From the NCBI GenBank assembly GCA_032164245.1, contig JAVMKO010000001.1, positions 15,475,603-15,539,602 of the forward strand: DNA of 64,000 nt, written 5' to 3'. The notes below the pieces were generated by a model, which was given only the letters and a program-made list of their open reading frames with translations, had not been told where the DNA came from and did not search any database. Position numbers and translations under genes: made by a program. Positions 10,581-23,479 of this stretch are shown here, one piece after another (within the stretch, counting starts at the first letter, position 1; each line of letters begins with the position of its first letter). Source of the DNA: Sternotherus odoratus. Taxonomy: Eukaryota; Chordata; Testudines; Kinosternidae.

Positions 10581-11189
10581 AGCAGGACTCCCAAATTCTT
10601 TGAATTCAGTGGATTTTTGTTTAAGCTAAAGTATCGCACACTGTGTTGCTTCTATAGGCTGATCTTTGCACCCAATGAGAGAGATATTTAGCAGTTGCCT
10701 ACGATATGTGTAGATAATGGCAGTGGGTGCCAGCAGCGGGACTGATTTCCCTGTAACTCTGGTTTTCCAATTTTCACCAGAAGCAATAGGGCTGTGACCT
10801 TCAGTGGTGTCTAGAACAACCTCAGAAATTTTGATATTAATCAATGACATTTTCCAAAGTTAGCTCATTGCTTACAGACGGAAAAATGCCATCAAGCTGA
10901 ATGGAGGCTGCTCTTCACTTAGCCAGTATAAAAAACTAAAAAAGAAATGCACTCCTCCTTAAAGTCACATACATGCAAAACATTGTTATTCTGCGATACA
11001 TTCAACTTCACGAGCTACCAATTTCTCATTGACCCTCAAACAAAAAACATCCCTCAAAGTATGATAAACTGATAATGATATAAACGTTTTGTCAAACAAT
11101 CACCATTTCTTGGATGGGTATATAATCAGTGTGGTGTATTTATATAAATATTGCACACAGTTGCACTGGACAGTCAGTTAATAAACTGG
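10581..11189. other. Unassigned non-coding DNA
   Basis: No recognised repeat. The right edge provides the target site of the next element. Confidence 0.4.
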
Positions 11190-11197
11190 CTCTAAAG

Positions 11198-12904
11198 CAG
11201 AGTTTCCGAAATTGTGTTCCGCATGATGTGAATAGGTGTTCTGGGAAAGAATCATAATTAAAAAAAATCATAATTTATTTATTTTTTATTTTAAATGTGT
11301 GTAACCCCCAAGGAGATTACATGGACTTCTAGGTCTCTGTCTGATAGCAGCCACTAGGGAGTGAGAGGCCCTCCCAGGGAGTGGAGGAAAGGGGAGAAGC
11401 CATTTTGAGCAAGTGGAGAGACAGGCAGGAAAAAGGCAGGACTGGCTGTGTGGGGAGCTGGGGAATCCTAGGCCTGCATTCAGGGTCCCCCCGAGAACTG
11501 GCCTCTAGGGAGCTGACAGCAGATCCCTCAGTGGGGTTTTTCTTTCCCCACTGGTGATTCCCCATTTGTAGAGTTTGCTGGGAAACTTCCACAGCTGGGC
11601 TGAGTTCACCCTGAAGCTCCTTAGGTGAGACCAGTCACCACCTGGTCAGCTCTGCTCTGTCCCCTGGTCCAGGGAAGCAGCCTGCTGAGTGTGTGTCTGG
11701 GAGGCTACAGTTTGGATGTTAGTGTTGTTGTGTAACCTACACCTTAAGTCCTGCACCCCTTTGTGAGAGGGGAGATCCTGGAACCGAAGCAGCCTGATTT
11801 CTGCCTGAGGAGGATCCCTGCCAGCAGAGAGCAGCCCCTCTGCAGAGACTGAGGAGTCCAGTCATCTTCGAACCTGTGAGTGCCCCATCTTTTAGTTAGC
11901 TAGTCAGATAATTTGTTTTGGGGACCCCCCTACTCCCTAAACTGTGTCCTCAAGCCATGGAGTGAGGGTTTGAGGATTTTATAACCTGCTGCATACTACA
12001 CCCCTGGAGGAACTTACCACCTTCTCCCACCTGTGAGTCCTTTGGGCTGTACCGAACCCAGTCAGCCACACTGCTACCCCACAGCAGAGAAGATTTTGTG
12101 GTTATAGATTTTGTGGGTTTTGTGGTTATAGATTTGTGGTTATAGATTTTGTGGTTATGTTGTATTTGTCTCCTATTTAATATAATTATTGTGTTGAATT
12201 TATTGTATGTGTTGGTGTTATTTCTTGGAAGTCTCCATCTATCTGGTCAGTAAGTGGAGATTACCCTGTAGTTCAAATTTTCCTCCCAAGCTGCCCTGGT
12301 GACCCTGCCAGGAAGGAGTGAGGGGGGTGGAGGCACCGCCAAATAATTTCCTAAGAAAGATGATAAACCCTGCTGAGTGGGTGGTGGGATCCAAAAGAAC
12401 CCAGACCTATGCATCAAAACCTGTAAGCGGATTGGCATTAAAGGAGGTAACCAGGTCGAGAGGAGGCACCTGACATGAAGATTCAACTTTCCAGCATTAT
12501 TTCCAATATTAAGTGAATTTATGATACAAAAACTCAGAATCACCAATCCCATTAAATCCAAATTTGTATTTCTGTTTATAAAAATAGATTTTTCTAGTAA
12601 AAATGTAATTGGTGTTTGTGTACATATAAAAACAGTGGTTTTTTAAAGTAGAACACTGTTTTTAATTTTGACTCTTGCACTTGATTTTTGTACTACGTTA
12701 TGCACACTTTCCTTAAAAATTGTTAGTTCAAGTTATTTTAAATTTGTATTTTTGCTTTGTTTTATAAACTAAAATGTATTTGAGCATAAATAACACAATT
12801 TTGTATTTGAAAACCAAATGACTACAAAATAATATTATAAGTATTCCGTAAATATATACCAGGCTAAAAAATGCTCCATGGCCAAAAAAGTTTGGGAAAC
12901 TCTG
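11198..12904. mobile_element. 1.7-kb non-autonomous hAT-like transposon
   Basis: The left end cagagtttccgaaa and right end tttgggaaactctg are inverted repeats (10 of 10 first bases identical). Both ends are bordered by ctctaaag (11190-11197 and 12905-12912), a perfect 8-bp TSD, the length diagnostic of hAT superfamily transposases. No transposase frame is visible in any frame, so it would need an enzyme in trans. The interior holds GC-richer DNA (11330-12080), a tandem repeat (12091-12158) and AT-rich DNA (12560-12880), suggesting a composite interior. Confidence 0.85.
12091..12158 (+). repeat. Tandem repeat inside the hAT element
   Basis: Four imperfect units of about 15-20 bases sharing ttgtggttatagatt. 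Confidence 0.85.
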
Positions 12905-12912
12905 CTCTAAAG

Positions 12913-15216
12913 AATACCTTCGATTCTCTTACTCCTCTAACAGACTTTCAAGATGGACTTTACAGATGTTGTGAAGGAGAAAGCCTGGAGCTGTTTAAAA
13001 GACATGACAAACTGTTAAAAAGCAGATGCAGCTTTTGTTTAGAAACCTTCTAGCCTTTTTCTAGTAATTAAGACTTGAGTGGGTTTTGTGTGAAAATGGA
13101 AATCATTCCAACTATATAAAAAAAGACAATTTCTCTAAAATGAAAAGCTCACTTAAATTGGCCTTTTATTTTTAAGGGAAGTACATGCTGGCAGAGCCCA
13201 GTGGAATGTCTGGCTTTAGATGGAAATGTTATAAAAGGTGCAAAACACAGGAGTTTTCAAAAACTCCTTACTGCAGAGTTTATTTTTACTCTGTCTTGAA
13301 AGATCCATACTAAGAGCAAGAAAAATGATAGTTAAACTTGGCGCATACTGAGAACCCCACCTATGGCTCTTACAAAGCCAGTAAAGTCACTTTCTTAAAT
13401 GAATACTCTTTATTTTAGATCTTATTCTCTCCCACCTAATATATAGAACTTAAACAATTCTGTCAAAAATTAATCAAAAATGAAATCAGTGTAGAAGCTG
13501 ATTAAATATAATCAGGATGTATAAGAAACTGAATGTTAGTAAGCAGAAAAACCTGTCAGACCTGGGAGGCAAATAAGTATCCATTGAAAAAATTAAGGGG
13601 AAAAAAACCCCTTTATCTCTCATTAATGTAGGCTTTAATAGATTTCCCATCATCTCACTGCAAGTAAAGCAGTCTTCTCACACCATGTTGATGGATCAGT
13701 AATGGAACATATAAAATGGGGCTCATATAACATGTAAATCTAGAGTTCAGCTTGTGTTGGATATAATAGCTGGCCAGTTAACCCTCATTTGGGGAGGGAT
13801 TACTGATCATTCTTGCACAAAGAAAAATCCCCTGGCATTAACCAGCTGTCGACAGTTATCCACCCTGGGCTCGGTGCTTATACGGAATTACTGATTCCAG
13901 ATGCCCCAGATTTGAGTAAAAGATTCTTACTCAGTTCTGAGACTGTGAGCGGGTAGGGGAAATGATTTTCTTTTTAGTGGGGATAGGGCTAGAAGTAGGT
14001 TGGTCAAAACTTTCAATCTGCCTGCCTAAAGTTAGGCACCTAGCTCCATATTCAGACTCCCAAATAACTTGCTGATCACCCGCAGCTCCTATTGATTGGG
14101 AACCTCGCCTCCTGCCATACCCAACCTCATTGAAACCTGCTCAACATGAACCTTGCAATGAATGGGGAAGTCCACTCACTTTGAATATGCATGCATCCAC
14201 AGTATCAATAGAACAGAGATCATTAGTATTGGCGTTATAACAAAAACTGGTACTGGTGTCCCAGGAGGGCTTGTTAAATTCCTGCTGCCACCCAGGCTTC
14301 TGCAGTTTAACTGCGTTTGTTTCTCGAGCTAGTCAGACCAAACCTCAGGTATGTCAGCTTATCTTTAACCAACAGAAGTTGGTCCAATACAAGATAGTAT
14401 CTCACCCACCTTGTCTCTTGGGTATGTCTACACACTTCTGACTGCATCATAGCCCAATTCTGCCAATATTTCTGACTGTAATTAAATATTGGTTTACATT
14501 AGAAGTGTTGCACTGATTTAAGAAGACTTTAAAACTGATCTAATTAAACCAATGCGAAGGCTTAAGGTAGGTGCATAAGTCAGTCTAGTTGAAATCTGTT
14601 ATTTATGAATACAAGGTAAACAGAAGAGTTAAACTGGTTTAAGTAAGTCTACATTAGGTATTTTCACTGGTTTAACCAGATAGATTATTAAATCTATTTA
14701 GTTAAAGCAATGCAACTCTTCTAGTAGAGACAAGGTTTGATTTTACTCATGTGAGTCAACAAGTTGAAATTCACAGGACTGATCTCAGCAACAAGCATAA
14801 TGTGTGGTACTGAATTTATGCAGGACTGGGCACTTGAACAAATATTGTGGGTGGAGCTCAGTTAAAAGTTAGCCAAAGGATTCCATTCTAAAGAGCTTTT
14901 TAAAAAGCCATTTATAGGTTTCTCAAATCTTCATCTCTCATGCTGAAATTTAGCACATATGAGATCTGTCCCTTGTTGGGGGGCTCTTGGGGAGGGGCGT
15001 GGGGTAAGGGAGATAGTCTAATCAGAAATGTTTCAGCTGTTTTAGTACAAAGAAAATGTAAAATCAATTTCTTATCTTCAAGGAAAGGTTGTTTTTTTTA
15101 TTTAACTGTTTTTTGAAAGGCATAAATGCTACAACAGTATGTGGTAGAAACTTGATTTTTTGTGTGAGATTATCTCTATAGTGTACATGTGCCTTTCAGT
15201 CGTGAAAATCCATGTA
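12913..15216. other. Unassigned AT-rich DNA
   Basis: No gene or clean repeat ends. 14400-14760 includes gtatgtctacacactt and agtctacattaggt, likely remnants of one or two decayed TIR elements, but I could not pair the ends. Confidence 0.4.
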
Positions 15217-15364
15217 GGGCTTGTCTTCACTGGCACATTACAGCGCTGCAACTTTCTTGCTCAGGGGTGTGAAAACACACCCCTCTGCACACAGCAAGTT
15301 TCAGCACAGAACTCTACTGCAACGACACAAGCCACATTGAAGCGCTGCCAGTGTTGACAAGCCC
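15217..15364. mobile_element. 148-bp TIR element, gggcttgtct family
   Basis: Ends gggcttgtcttcactgg and gttgacaagccc form a TIR, flanked by gta (15214-15216) and tta (15365-15367). The interior has an inverted repeat around ggggtgtgaaaacacacccc. A related but decayed copy is at 41738-41838. Short size and TTA-like flanks suggest a PIF/Harbinger-type MITE. Confidence 0.75.
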
Positions 15365-15933
15365 TTAGATTTGACCAATTGTCAAGGGTTTAAATACCTC
15401 TGGACTCAGGCAGATAGTCCACGTTACCATAGTTTTACTGCTGTTCCAGCTGGCTAGATTTAAGCTAGCTTGGACACATCTAGGCATACTGAAATCACAC
15501 CTTTGACTGCAGTATGGACATACCCGAGGGGAGCGATACCTAAGTGCTTCAGGGGTCAAATTAACAATCAACTTTACCCAAAAGAGCCACAGTCTTGTGA
15601 ATTCGTTATTTCATGTACTGTTCATATTTAAATGGTATGACAGGAGAAATATGTACTGTATGTATATATATATTTAGGTGTGTGTATATATATAAATTAC
15701 TCTCACAGAGTAAGAAAATAAAATCTCACAGAAAATAAGTTAATCATTTAGTGCAAGTTGATAACTTAATCGGTTAATAACATGGTAAAATCATCCTGAC
15801 TGGTTAATAACTTAGCCTGGTTAAAAATTAAATCACCACCTTGTTTCAATATCAGGTGCTGCAGAGAGCCACAGGAGACACATCAGAGAGCCATATGTGG
15901 CTTGCCAGCCACAGTCTAAGTCTCACTGCCCTC
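15365..15933. other. Unassigned DNA with a (TA)n tract
   Basis: A TA-rich tract lies at 15660-15692. Around 15517-15527 ggacatacccga looks like the right end of a TIR element whose left end is lost. Confidence 0.45.
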
Positions 15934-16212
15934 AGGGTCTGTCTGCACTGCAATTAAAAACCCACAGTTTGCCTGTGCCAGCTGACTCTGGTTCTCAGGG
16001 CTCAGGCTAAGGAGCCTGTTTAATTGTGATGTAGATGTTTGGGTTCGGGCTGGCGCTCAGGCTCTAGGACCCTGCTAGGTGGAAGGGTCTAGAGCCTAGT
16101 CCGCAGCCTGAGCCAGAATGTCTATACTGCAATTAAACAGCTCCTTAGCCCGAGCCCCCGCCAGGCCAAATCAGCCAGCCACAGGTTTTTAATTGCAGAG
16201 TAGACAGACCCT
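15934..16212. mobile_element. Near-palindromic TIR element
   Basis: The left half (agggtctgtctgcactgc) pairs with the right half (gagtagacagaccct). Further inward, caattaaaaaccca pairs with ggtttttaattg, aggagcctgtttaattg with caattaaacagctcctt, and the centre is tctaggaccctg / agggtctaga. The whole 279 bases can fold into one long hairpin. Non-coding; the transposase superfamily is unclear because no TSD is visible. Confidence 0.75.
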
Positions 16213-17799
16213 ATGACTAAAGCACATGCCTTATAGACAAGCTAAAGGCTTTGCTGGAGGAAATGGATTACTTAAACTCACTTTCATGAAGTCAAAAAGA
16301 CAAATGTGTCTGGAAAGAACATGACTACCCTGGAAGTCTAATTAATCAGGAGACACTTGCCAACAGATTTTGACAAAGTGAGAATTTGTTGGCTCTGTAA
16401 GTGTTTTGACCCTAGTTTAATGAGCCATGATATTCATTAGATCCCATCTAGCACTTTTGGGGTTTATTTTAAATGAAGCTGTACAAATATAACCTTTTTT
16501 AAAGCTTAGTAAAATAAATAAAGTGATACATTTTGCGTGGCTGAGGTAAACGGTCCTGAAATAATGTAAACTGTTGTGAAAATGTTCATAAAAAATGTGC
16601 AATCAGAAGGAAAAAAATCAAATAAAGCAGCTCTTCTCTTGCAGTTATCCATTTTGTATTACAGCTTCAACTCTGGGAAACAGGCGTTAAGCATCACTCT
16701 GCTTTCCATATAATCTCACACACTATCTCTGGTTTGATTTCTCAAACCAAATAGATGGGGTTTGTGTGTACCCAGCCTACCAAATAACTGTACAGTCTTC
16801 AATCCCTATAAACATTTGTTCCAGGCATTACAAATCCAGAGAACTTTCCTTGTCAAGGGAGAGTGGGGAGCATTTAGTTAACCCATCCATTTTTGGATTG
16901 GGTTATTAAATAATATACAATATTCTAGACAATATAGTTTGGAAGAAATCCTTCCACATGGGAATGGAGAATGTGATGGGTCGAGAAAACTTTTCTTTCT
17001 TCAAAAAGGTGGAAGGAGTTTCAGTTTAATCAGACGTTAACTGGAGAATGGTGCAATGGACCATCTGAACGAGATCCGAGGACAGCCCTCGGGAAAACTC
17101 AGAATCCTTCCCCATAAGTAGGGGTGACTGTGTGAGATGCTTAGCCCAAACCTTACCAAACATGGACCGGGCTGATGGCTCTGTCTTTTTTTTTTACTTA
17201 CTATTTATTAGTAGTACATACTTGTATCCAGTAAATTTTCTTATGCCTTGACCTGTTTGCTCTTAAACTTAACCGTCCTAGAAGACTAACAGGGACTAGA
17301 AACATTAGCGGTGCTGCATCTAACTCGCAAGGTGCTACGTCTGTATGCAATGTGCATATGTCCTTAAACATAGTGAATTTGAAATTGGCCTGGGTACTGA
17401 TACTAAGTGTGTTATAGGTTTCACTGTCACGTGTGACTGGTTTTTTGAACTTGGAGCTAGCATGATACAAAGGACCTCCCTGGGGTCTCTACCCTAGAAT
17501 CTGTCCAGCTAATGGTGACTGGGTTCATAGTTTCATTTATTTCGTATCTGGAGATGTAAAATAACCTACTCTGGGCCAGAATGATATCCTTTGTCAAACT
17601 AATAGGGACTCCTTGTGGAGTAAGGGATGAGGAAGAATATCATACTCTAGCCCTGTGTTAGAAAAGTAGGGTGTTACCTGAGGGCTATATACTTGATCCT
17701 CACAGCGAGCTTTGAACGGTGAGAGTTCTGTGTGCAGAATTTGGGGGGAGCATATTACAGCTTGGATAAAGGAGAGACAAGACAGAACTGGGGAGGAGG
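16213..17799. other. Unassigned non-coding DNA
   Basis: A T-run at 17187-17196 and several short random open frames. No repeat with recognisable ends and no coding signal. Confidence 0.45.
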
Positions 17800-19634
17800 G
17801 AATCAAATCAGTATCTTAGATGTCTGTATACTAATGCAGGAAATATGGGGAATAAGCAGGAATAAGTTGAAATGCTAGTAAATAAACACAACAATGACAT
17901 AGTTGGCATCATGGAGACCTGGTTGGATAATACACATGACTGGACTGTTGATATAGAGGGGTTAAGCTTGCTCAGGAAGGACAGGCAGGGAAAAAAGGGA
18001 GGAGGTGTTGCCTTATATATTAAAAATGTACACACTTAGACTGAGACTGAGAGATTTGTTGAAAGTCTCTGGGTAAGGATAAAAGGGGCAAAAACAAGGA
18101 TGATGTCATGGTAGGGATCTATTACAAGGAAGAAGAGGTGGATGAGGTTTTTTTAAACAGCTAACAACATCATCCAAAGCACAGAACTTGGTGGTGATGG
18201 GAGACTTCAACTACCCAGACATCTGTTGGGAAAATAATACAGCAAGGCACAGATTATACAAGAAGTTCTTGGACTGTATTGGAGACAATTTTTTATTTCA
18301 GAAGGTGGAGATAGCTACCAGGGGAAAGGCTGTTCTAGATTTGATTTTGACAAATAGGGAGGAACTGGTCGAGAATTTGAAAGTGAAAGGCAGCTTAAGT
18401 GAAAGTGATATTGAAATTATAAGAGTTCATCGCTCTAATTAATGGTAGGAATGAGAACAGCAAAACATAGAGAATGGATTTCAAGAAGGCAGTCATTAGC
18501 AAACTCAGGGAGCTGATAGGTAAGAGCCCATGGGAAGCAAGTCTAAGGGGAAAAACAATAGAAGACAGTTGTCAGTTTTTCAAAGAGACACTATTAATGG
18601 CATAAGAGGAAACAGTCCCACTGCATAGGAAAGATAGGAAGTAGGACAAGAGACCACCCTGGCTTAACCAGGAGATCTTCAATGATCTAAAAATAAAAAA
18701 AAAGAGTCCTACAAAAAGTGGACACTAGGTCAAATTACAAAGGATGAATATAAACAACACAAGTATGTAGGGATAAAACTAGAAAGGCCAAGGCACAAAA
18801 TGAGATCAAACTAGCTAGAGATATAAAGAATAACAAGACAACATTCTACAAATACATAAGAAGCAAAAGGAAGACCAAGAACAGGATAGGCCTGTTACTT
18901 AGTGAAGGCGGGGAGAGAATAATAACAGAAAATGTGGAAATGGCAGAGATACTTAATGACTTTGGTTCTGTTTTCGCAAAGAAGGTTGGCAGTGATTGGA
19001 TGTCTAACATAGTGAATACCAGTAAAAATGAGGTAGGATCAGAGGAGGTGAAAATAGGGAAAGAATAAGCAAGACACGAAAAGTAATTCTTCTGCTTTAC
19101 TCACTCTGATTAGGCCTCAGCTGGAGTATTGTGTCCAGTTCTGGGTGTCATATTTCAGGAAGGATGTGGACAAATTGGAGAGAAACCAGAGAAGAACAAC
19201 GTAAATCATGAAAGGTGCAGAAAACATGACCTATGAGGGAAGATTGAAAAAAAATTGGGTTTGTTTAGCCTGGAAAAGAGAAGACTGAGAGTGGACATGA
19301 TAACAGTTTTCAAGTATGTAAAAGATTGTTACAAGGAGGAGGAAAAATTTTTTTTTCTTAACCCCTGAGGATAGGATAAGAAGCAATGGGCTTAAATTGA
19401 AGCAAGGGTGGTTTAGGTTGGAGATTAGGAAAATTTTTATGACTGTCAGTGTGGTTAAGTACTGGAATAAATTGACGAGGGCGGCTGTGGAATCTCAATC
19501 AGTAGATACTTTTAAGAGTAGGTCAGACAGACCCCTTTCAGGAATGGTCTCGATAATTAGTCCCACCACTAGTGCAGGGGACTGGACTAGATGACCTCTT
19601 GAGGTCCCTTTCAGTTCTATGATTCTATGATTCT
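17800..19634 (+). mobile_element. CR1 LINE with the reverse transcriptase deleted
   Basis: Plus-strand CR1. The 5' part encodes the endonuclease region, the middle gives the linker (gagatcaaactagctagaga), then near 19060-19085 the sequence jumps from the linker's end (gaggtgaaaatagggaaag) directly to the C-terminal block (attaggcctcagctggagt). The roughly 1.3 kb that would carry the reverse transcriptase is absent. The 3' end is intact: gatgacctcttgaggtcc followed by two ATTCTATG-type octamers. Confidence 0.85.
17836..18442 (+). pseudogene. CR1 APE-type endonuclease fragment
   Basis: Translated pieces include ETWLDNTHDW, RKDRQGKKGGGVALYIK, then an uninterrupted piece [33 protein letters not shown] and [10 protein letters not shown]. 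In CR1 this apurinic-type endonuclease nicks the target. The GDFN motif is retained, but the usual SDHE motif reads SDIE, losing the catalytic His. Frames shift between 18040 and 18180, so it is inactive. Confidence 0.8.
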
Positions 19635-20549
19635 TGCAGGGAGGGGCATGAAGAAAGAGTAATTGTTGTTAAAAACCTAACAAGTGGATGATGAAGGCTG
19701 GCATGAGGGGCAAAGCAGAGGTAGAAACTGACATCTTGATACAATAGAAAAGAGGCTAGTTAGGGTAAGGATAGGCCAGGAAAGACCTTCAGTGATGGTA
19801 GTAATTTTTTGCCCTTGGTGATGGAGAAGCAAGTGGAAGTATGCAATGATGTGTGAATTATTTCAAATGACAAGACAAGGACACACTTTTCAGCAGTGTT
19901 TTGAATAGATATAAATAAAGCAAGGTCATATTTGAGAGGAGGAGGAGGAAGAGGTTGCAATAGTTGTGATACAAGAAGATGAATATAGAGTGGATCACTA
20001 TCAAGACATATCTTCAAACTTTCTTTGGTCTCACTCAGTCCCACTGACTTCAGTGGGAGTTGGTGGTATTCAGCAGGTCACAGGATTTGGCCAGCTGACA
20101 CATTCAGTTCTGTCCCCAGATAACTGTAATATGTCCAACAGACCTGCATGCATGGATCTATGAAATCAGCCACTCATATGCCTCAAGAAATGTAATATAT
20201 TTTCAAAGTGATAACCAATCAATTTTGTACAGAGAGAGTTAAAGGTCTGATTTGTTTCAGAATGTAGTGGTAAAACCAGGTGTGTGGGTTTTTTTCAAGT
20301 TAGAAAGCATGAGCCTTATACCTCATAGTAACTTCATATCTATGTACTTAATGCCCAAAAAGGCCTTAACAAAAAGAAACAAACAAAAACACTGAAAACA
20401 TATAATTAACAAAAAACAAGGCCAATGTTCTGCTGAGGTACAGTTGGGTTGTACTTGGAAGATAATGTGAGTCAGGTCCTGTTTCAACTGAAGACAATAA
20501 GAACTTTGGCATTGACTTCAATGGGAGTCGGTTCACACCTGAACCTACT
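19635..20549. other. Unassigned DNA with two short palindromic words
   Basis: Copies of the dispersed near-palindrome ttgacttcaatgg occur at 20043-20059 and 20510-20527 (see findings). No gene evidence. Confidence 0.4.
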
Positions 20550-20801
20550 GGTATGTCTACACTACCAACGAAAGTGTGATTCTACCATGGGTAGGCATAC
20601 TTGTGCTAACTTTAATAACAATAGTGATGAAAACATGGAAACATGAGCTGGTTCCCTGAGTACAAGCCTACCAGGGGGTCCTAGGTATATATTTTGGTTG
20701 CTAGCATATGCTGAAACACTTTCATTATCATTATGATCTGTACTAGCTAGACTAAATCTAGCACAGACACTACTATACCTTCACATAGCCTAGACATACG
20801 A
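20550..20801. mobile_element. TIR element, ggtatgtctacact family
   Basis: The left end ggtatgtctacacta and right end tagcctagacatacg are imperfect inverted repeats of the type seen in many short reptile elements. The interior is AT-rich and non-coding. Confidence 0.5.
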
Positions 20802-22481
20802 TTAGAGTTACACACTTTTAGATAGTCATAAGGATAGGTGAGGAATAAAGTCAGTGAAGCATAAATTCACCCACCTGATGCCCAAAGCAATCGTTTAAGA
20901 GCAAACAAGCTACTTGGAATGGGGTTTTCAAGAAAGCTTGGCTGTAGAGCTGGATGGAAAATTTTAGTGAACTTTTTTTCCAATAAAATGTCTTTAGAAT
21001 GGAAACATTTTCTAGATTGTTTCTGTATCCAAAAACTAAAATTAAAAACGTTTTGGTTCTTAAGACCCAAAGGCTATAAAATATTTCTACTTGGGGGTTT
21101 GTGAGACCTGAAAAAGGCCACAAAAAGTTAACCAATGAAAATGTTGTGGATTGTTGTGTTTTTTCCTTTCAGAAAATAAAACACAACCAATAACATATTT
21201 TAAAATCAGCCATCCTTGGCACCCAATGACTTCCATTTATCCTCCTAAATCAGTGGCCATATTTTCAAAAGGCCAGTTCCTAACTGCAGATTTTCAAATG
21301 TTCAACAACCAGCAGCTCTCGTTCTCAGTGGGGACTATTAGATGTTGATCACTTCAATTATGTGCCTACCTGGGGACTGAGATCTCTTGAAAATCTGGTC
21401 CCCTTTGAAAGTTGGGACCTTAGTAGTTAAAGGCTTCTCTACATTGCAATAACCAGTGTTAGAATTTTTTTCTTAAACTGTGATTTTTTTAAAATTTAAA
21501 TCTGGATTTCTTTGGCAGCTTATAGGGGAATGAAAGTGAATAGACACAACATGGGACAACTGTCAGAATATAGAGGAATTTCTTCATAACACAGAGCTGT
21601 GAAGGGATAAAGTCCATATCTGAACTCACATGATTAGAGGCATATAAATGACAGCTCAAGTTCTGGGTAGTCTTTTTTTGCCACAAAGACTGAAGCTTTA
21701 CATTAAAAATTCAGAACTGTGGCTCTAGGTCAGAGACTTAATTGAATCAGATTGTACATTAAGTACAGTTTAGTACACTTTATTAAGCTGATTGTAGGAT
21801 TTCTTTGTATCTTTAAACTTTAATAGTGTTCAGTAAAATGTTTGGACAACAACTGCTTTTAAAAGAACTTTATTTTGAAAAAGCAGATGCAAAAATTGAT
21901 AACCATAATTATAGTGCACATAGTGATACGCTATTTCATGCAAAGTGCTTGTCAACACTAGACAACCACAGCTCAGACACCCACAAACTGCCAAAGTATT
22001 CCTCTCAAAAAATGCAATTTAGTGGAGGTCAAAATCACACTTATTGCTCAATGCCTGGCAGCTTCAAATATGAATCAAAGAGCTGTCCCACTAAATCAAC
22101 TCTATATATGGGTGATGTAGGTGGGTTCACCCCATAGAGCTCTGTCGTGATTTTTTCTTCTGGCACTTGTCAAAGATTTATATCAGGATATGGTCCTGAA
22201 TGTCTTGGGAAGCCATTAAGTATCCCAGCCAACTTAGTATTCCAACCTTAGTTGGAGATACTTCTCCCTGCATTTTGAGAGCCCTACAAGGCATTTTTGA
22301 AATTCCCATATCACTTTGTTATACCAGAAACTGCATGAAACAGAGCTGACTGGAATGTGTCTGCTGAAGAAAGCTGTATGCACTCTGCAGCTCTGCTTAG
22401 TGGTGTTGACTCACAACCTTGATCTTAGCCACACTGAAGCATTCTCCCCCACCCAACCTGACAGTGTAAGGATCCTCAATC
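20802..22481. other. Unassigned AT-rich DNA
   Basis: 20940-21140 resembles the A/T self-similar repeat at 9061. Overlapping open frames on both strands here come from that low-complexity composition. 21826-22137 is open but resembles no protein I know. Confidence 0.4.
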
Positions 22482-22570
22482 ATAAAATCATAGAATATCA
22501 GGGTTGGAAGGGACCTCGGGAGGTCATCTAGTCCAACCCCCTGCTCAAAGCAGGACCAATCCCCAGATCA
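22482..22570 (-). mobile_element. CR1 3'-end fragment
   Basis: Read on the minus strand: ggttggactagatgacct, cccttccaaccctgatatt and ctatgattttatg, the same tail as the CR1 copies at 36.8, 56.4 and 61.9 kb. Only the last 90 or so bases are present. Confidence 0.85.
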
Positions 22571-23368
22571 AGTTCCAGAGATGTGCTCTGATCATCTATT
22601 GCATTTAGATTTCCAAAGATCCTATCTCAGTCTTTTCTCTTTTCTTCCAGTTGTCCAGCCTTAACTGAAATTCCCCTCAATTTTTTAGGAGTCTTCAGGT
22701 CTCAGCTACCTGGAACACTACTGGAGTTAGAAACTCCATAAATCCCATTGCTTTCATATGGATTTCCTTTAGTGATAGCTAGAAGATCAGGGATCGCTGC
22801 AAGATACCCATGAACGATATAATGACGGAAAAGCAGCAGTGCCTCATATCCCTGCTGGCTAAGTGGTGATAATAGCACATCCTTATCCCCAGGGGTGCTG
22901 TGAGGAGTAAAGATTTTGAAGTTCTCAGATACTACTGTAATAGCAGCCATTAAAAGAAACTGATGGATGGATAGATTAAAAGGGACATTGTTTGATATCT
23001 TGCTGTAGAACTGTGTACTTTGTTACTATAAACTATACCTCCACAAATGCTTGCTTGTTATCTGAGTTGCAATCATTCAGATAACCAAGTCTCATAGGCC
23101 TGCAGTTTGGTGGTGCAGATATATATGCAGTTTTTGCACTGTTATTTTTACCTACAGTTTACATCACTTGGATGTCTACCTGAACGCTGGGTATAATCAG
23201 ACACTTAGAGTAGATTCCCAAAATACGTACTTTGTGGAGTCTCTCCTGAAAGACCTAGCTGTAAACCACCACTGAACATTTCCATTAATTTGAAAAATTC
23301 TATCCATCTCACCTACTACTATGAATTGGGACCAGGATCTGCTACTATGAACAAGCAGGCTAGCCATG
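22571..23368. other. Unassigned non-coding DNA
   Basis: No repeat or gene recognised. Confidence 0.4.
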
Positions 23369-23479
23369 GTTGTACCTGTTGTACATTCCCACTGCCTTTG
23401 CTTATGGACACAACCTTTTGTAGTCCTGAGCACCTCTTGTTCCCCTTGACTTCATTAAAGTTTGAGGGATCTCTGCAGC
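23369..23479 (+). repeat. 111-bp dispersed repeat C, copy 1
   Basis: From ttgtacctgttgtacatt through actgcctttgcttatgg, gagcacctcttgttcc and ttgagggatctctgcag. It aligns end to end with 24780-24890 with only scattered differences, while both flanks are unrelated, so it is a discrete dispersed unit. Confidence 0.75.
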
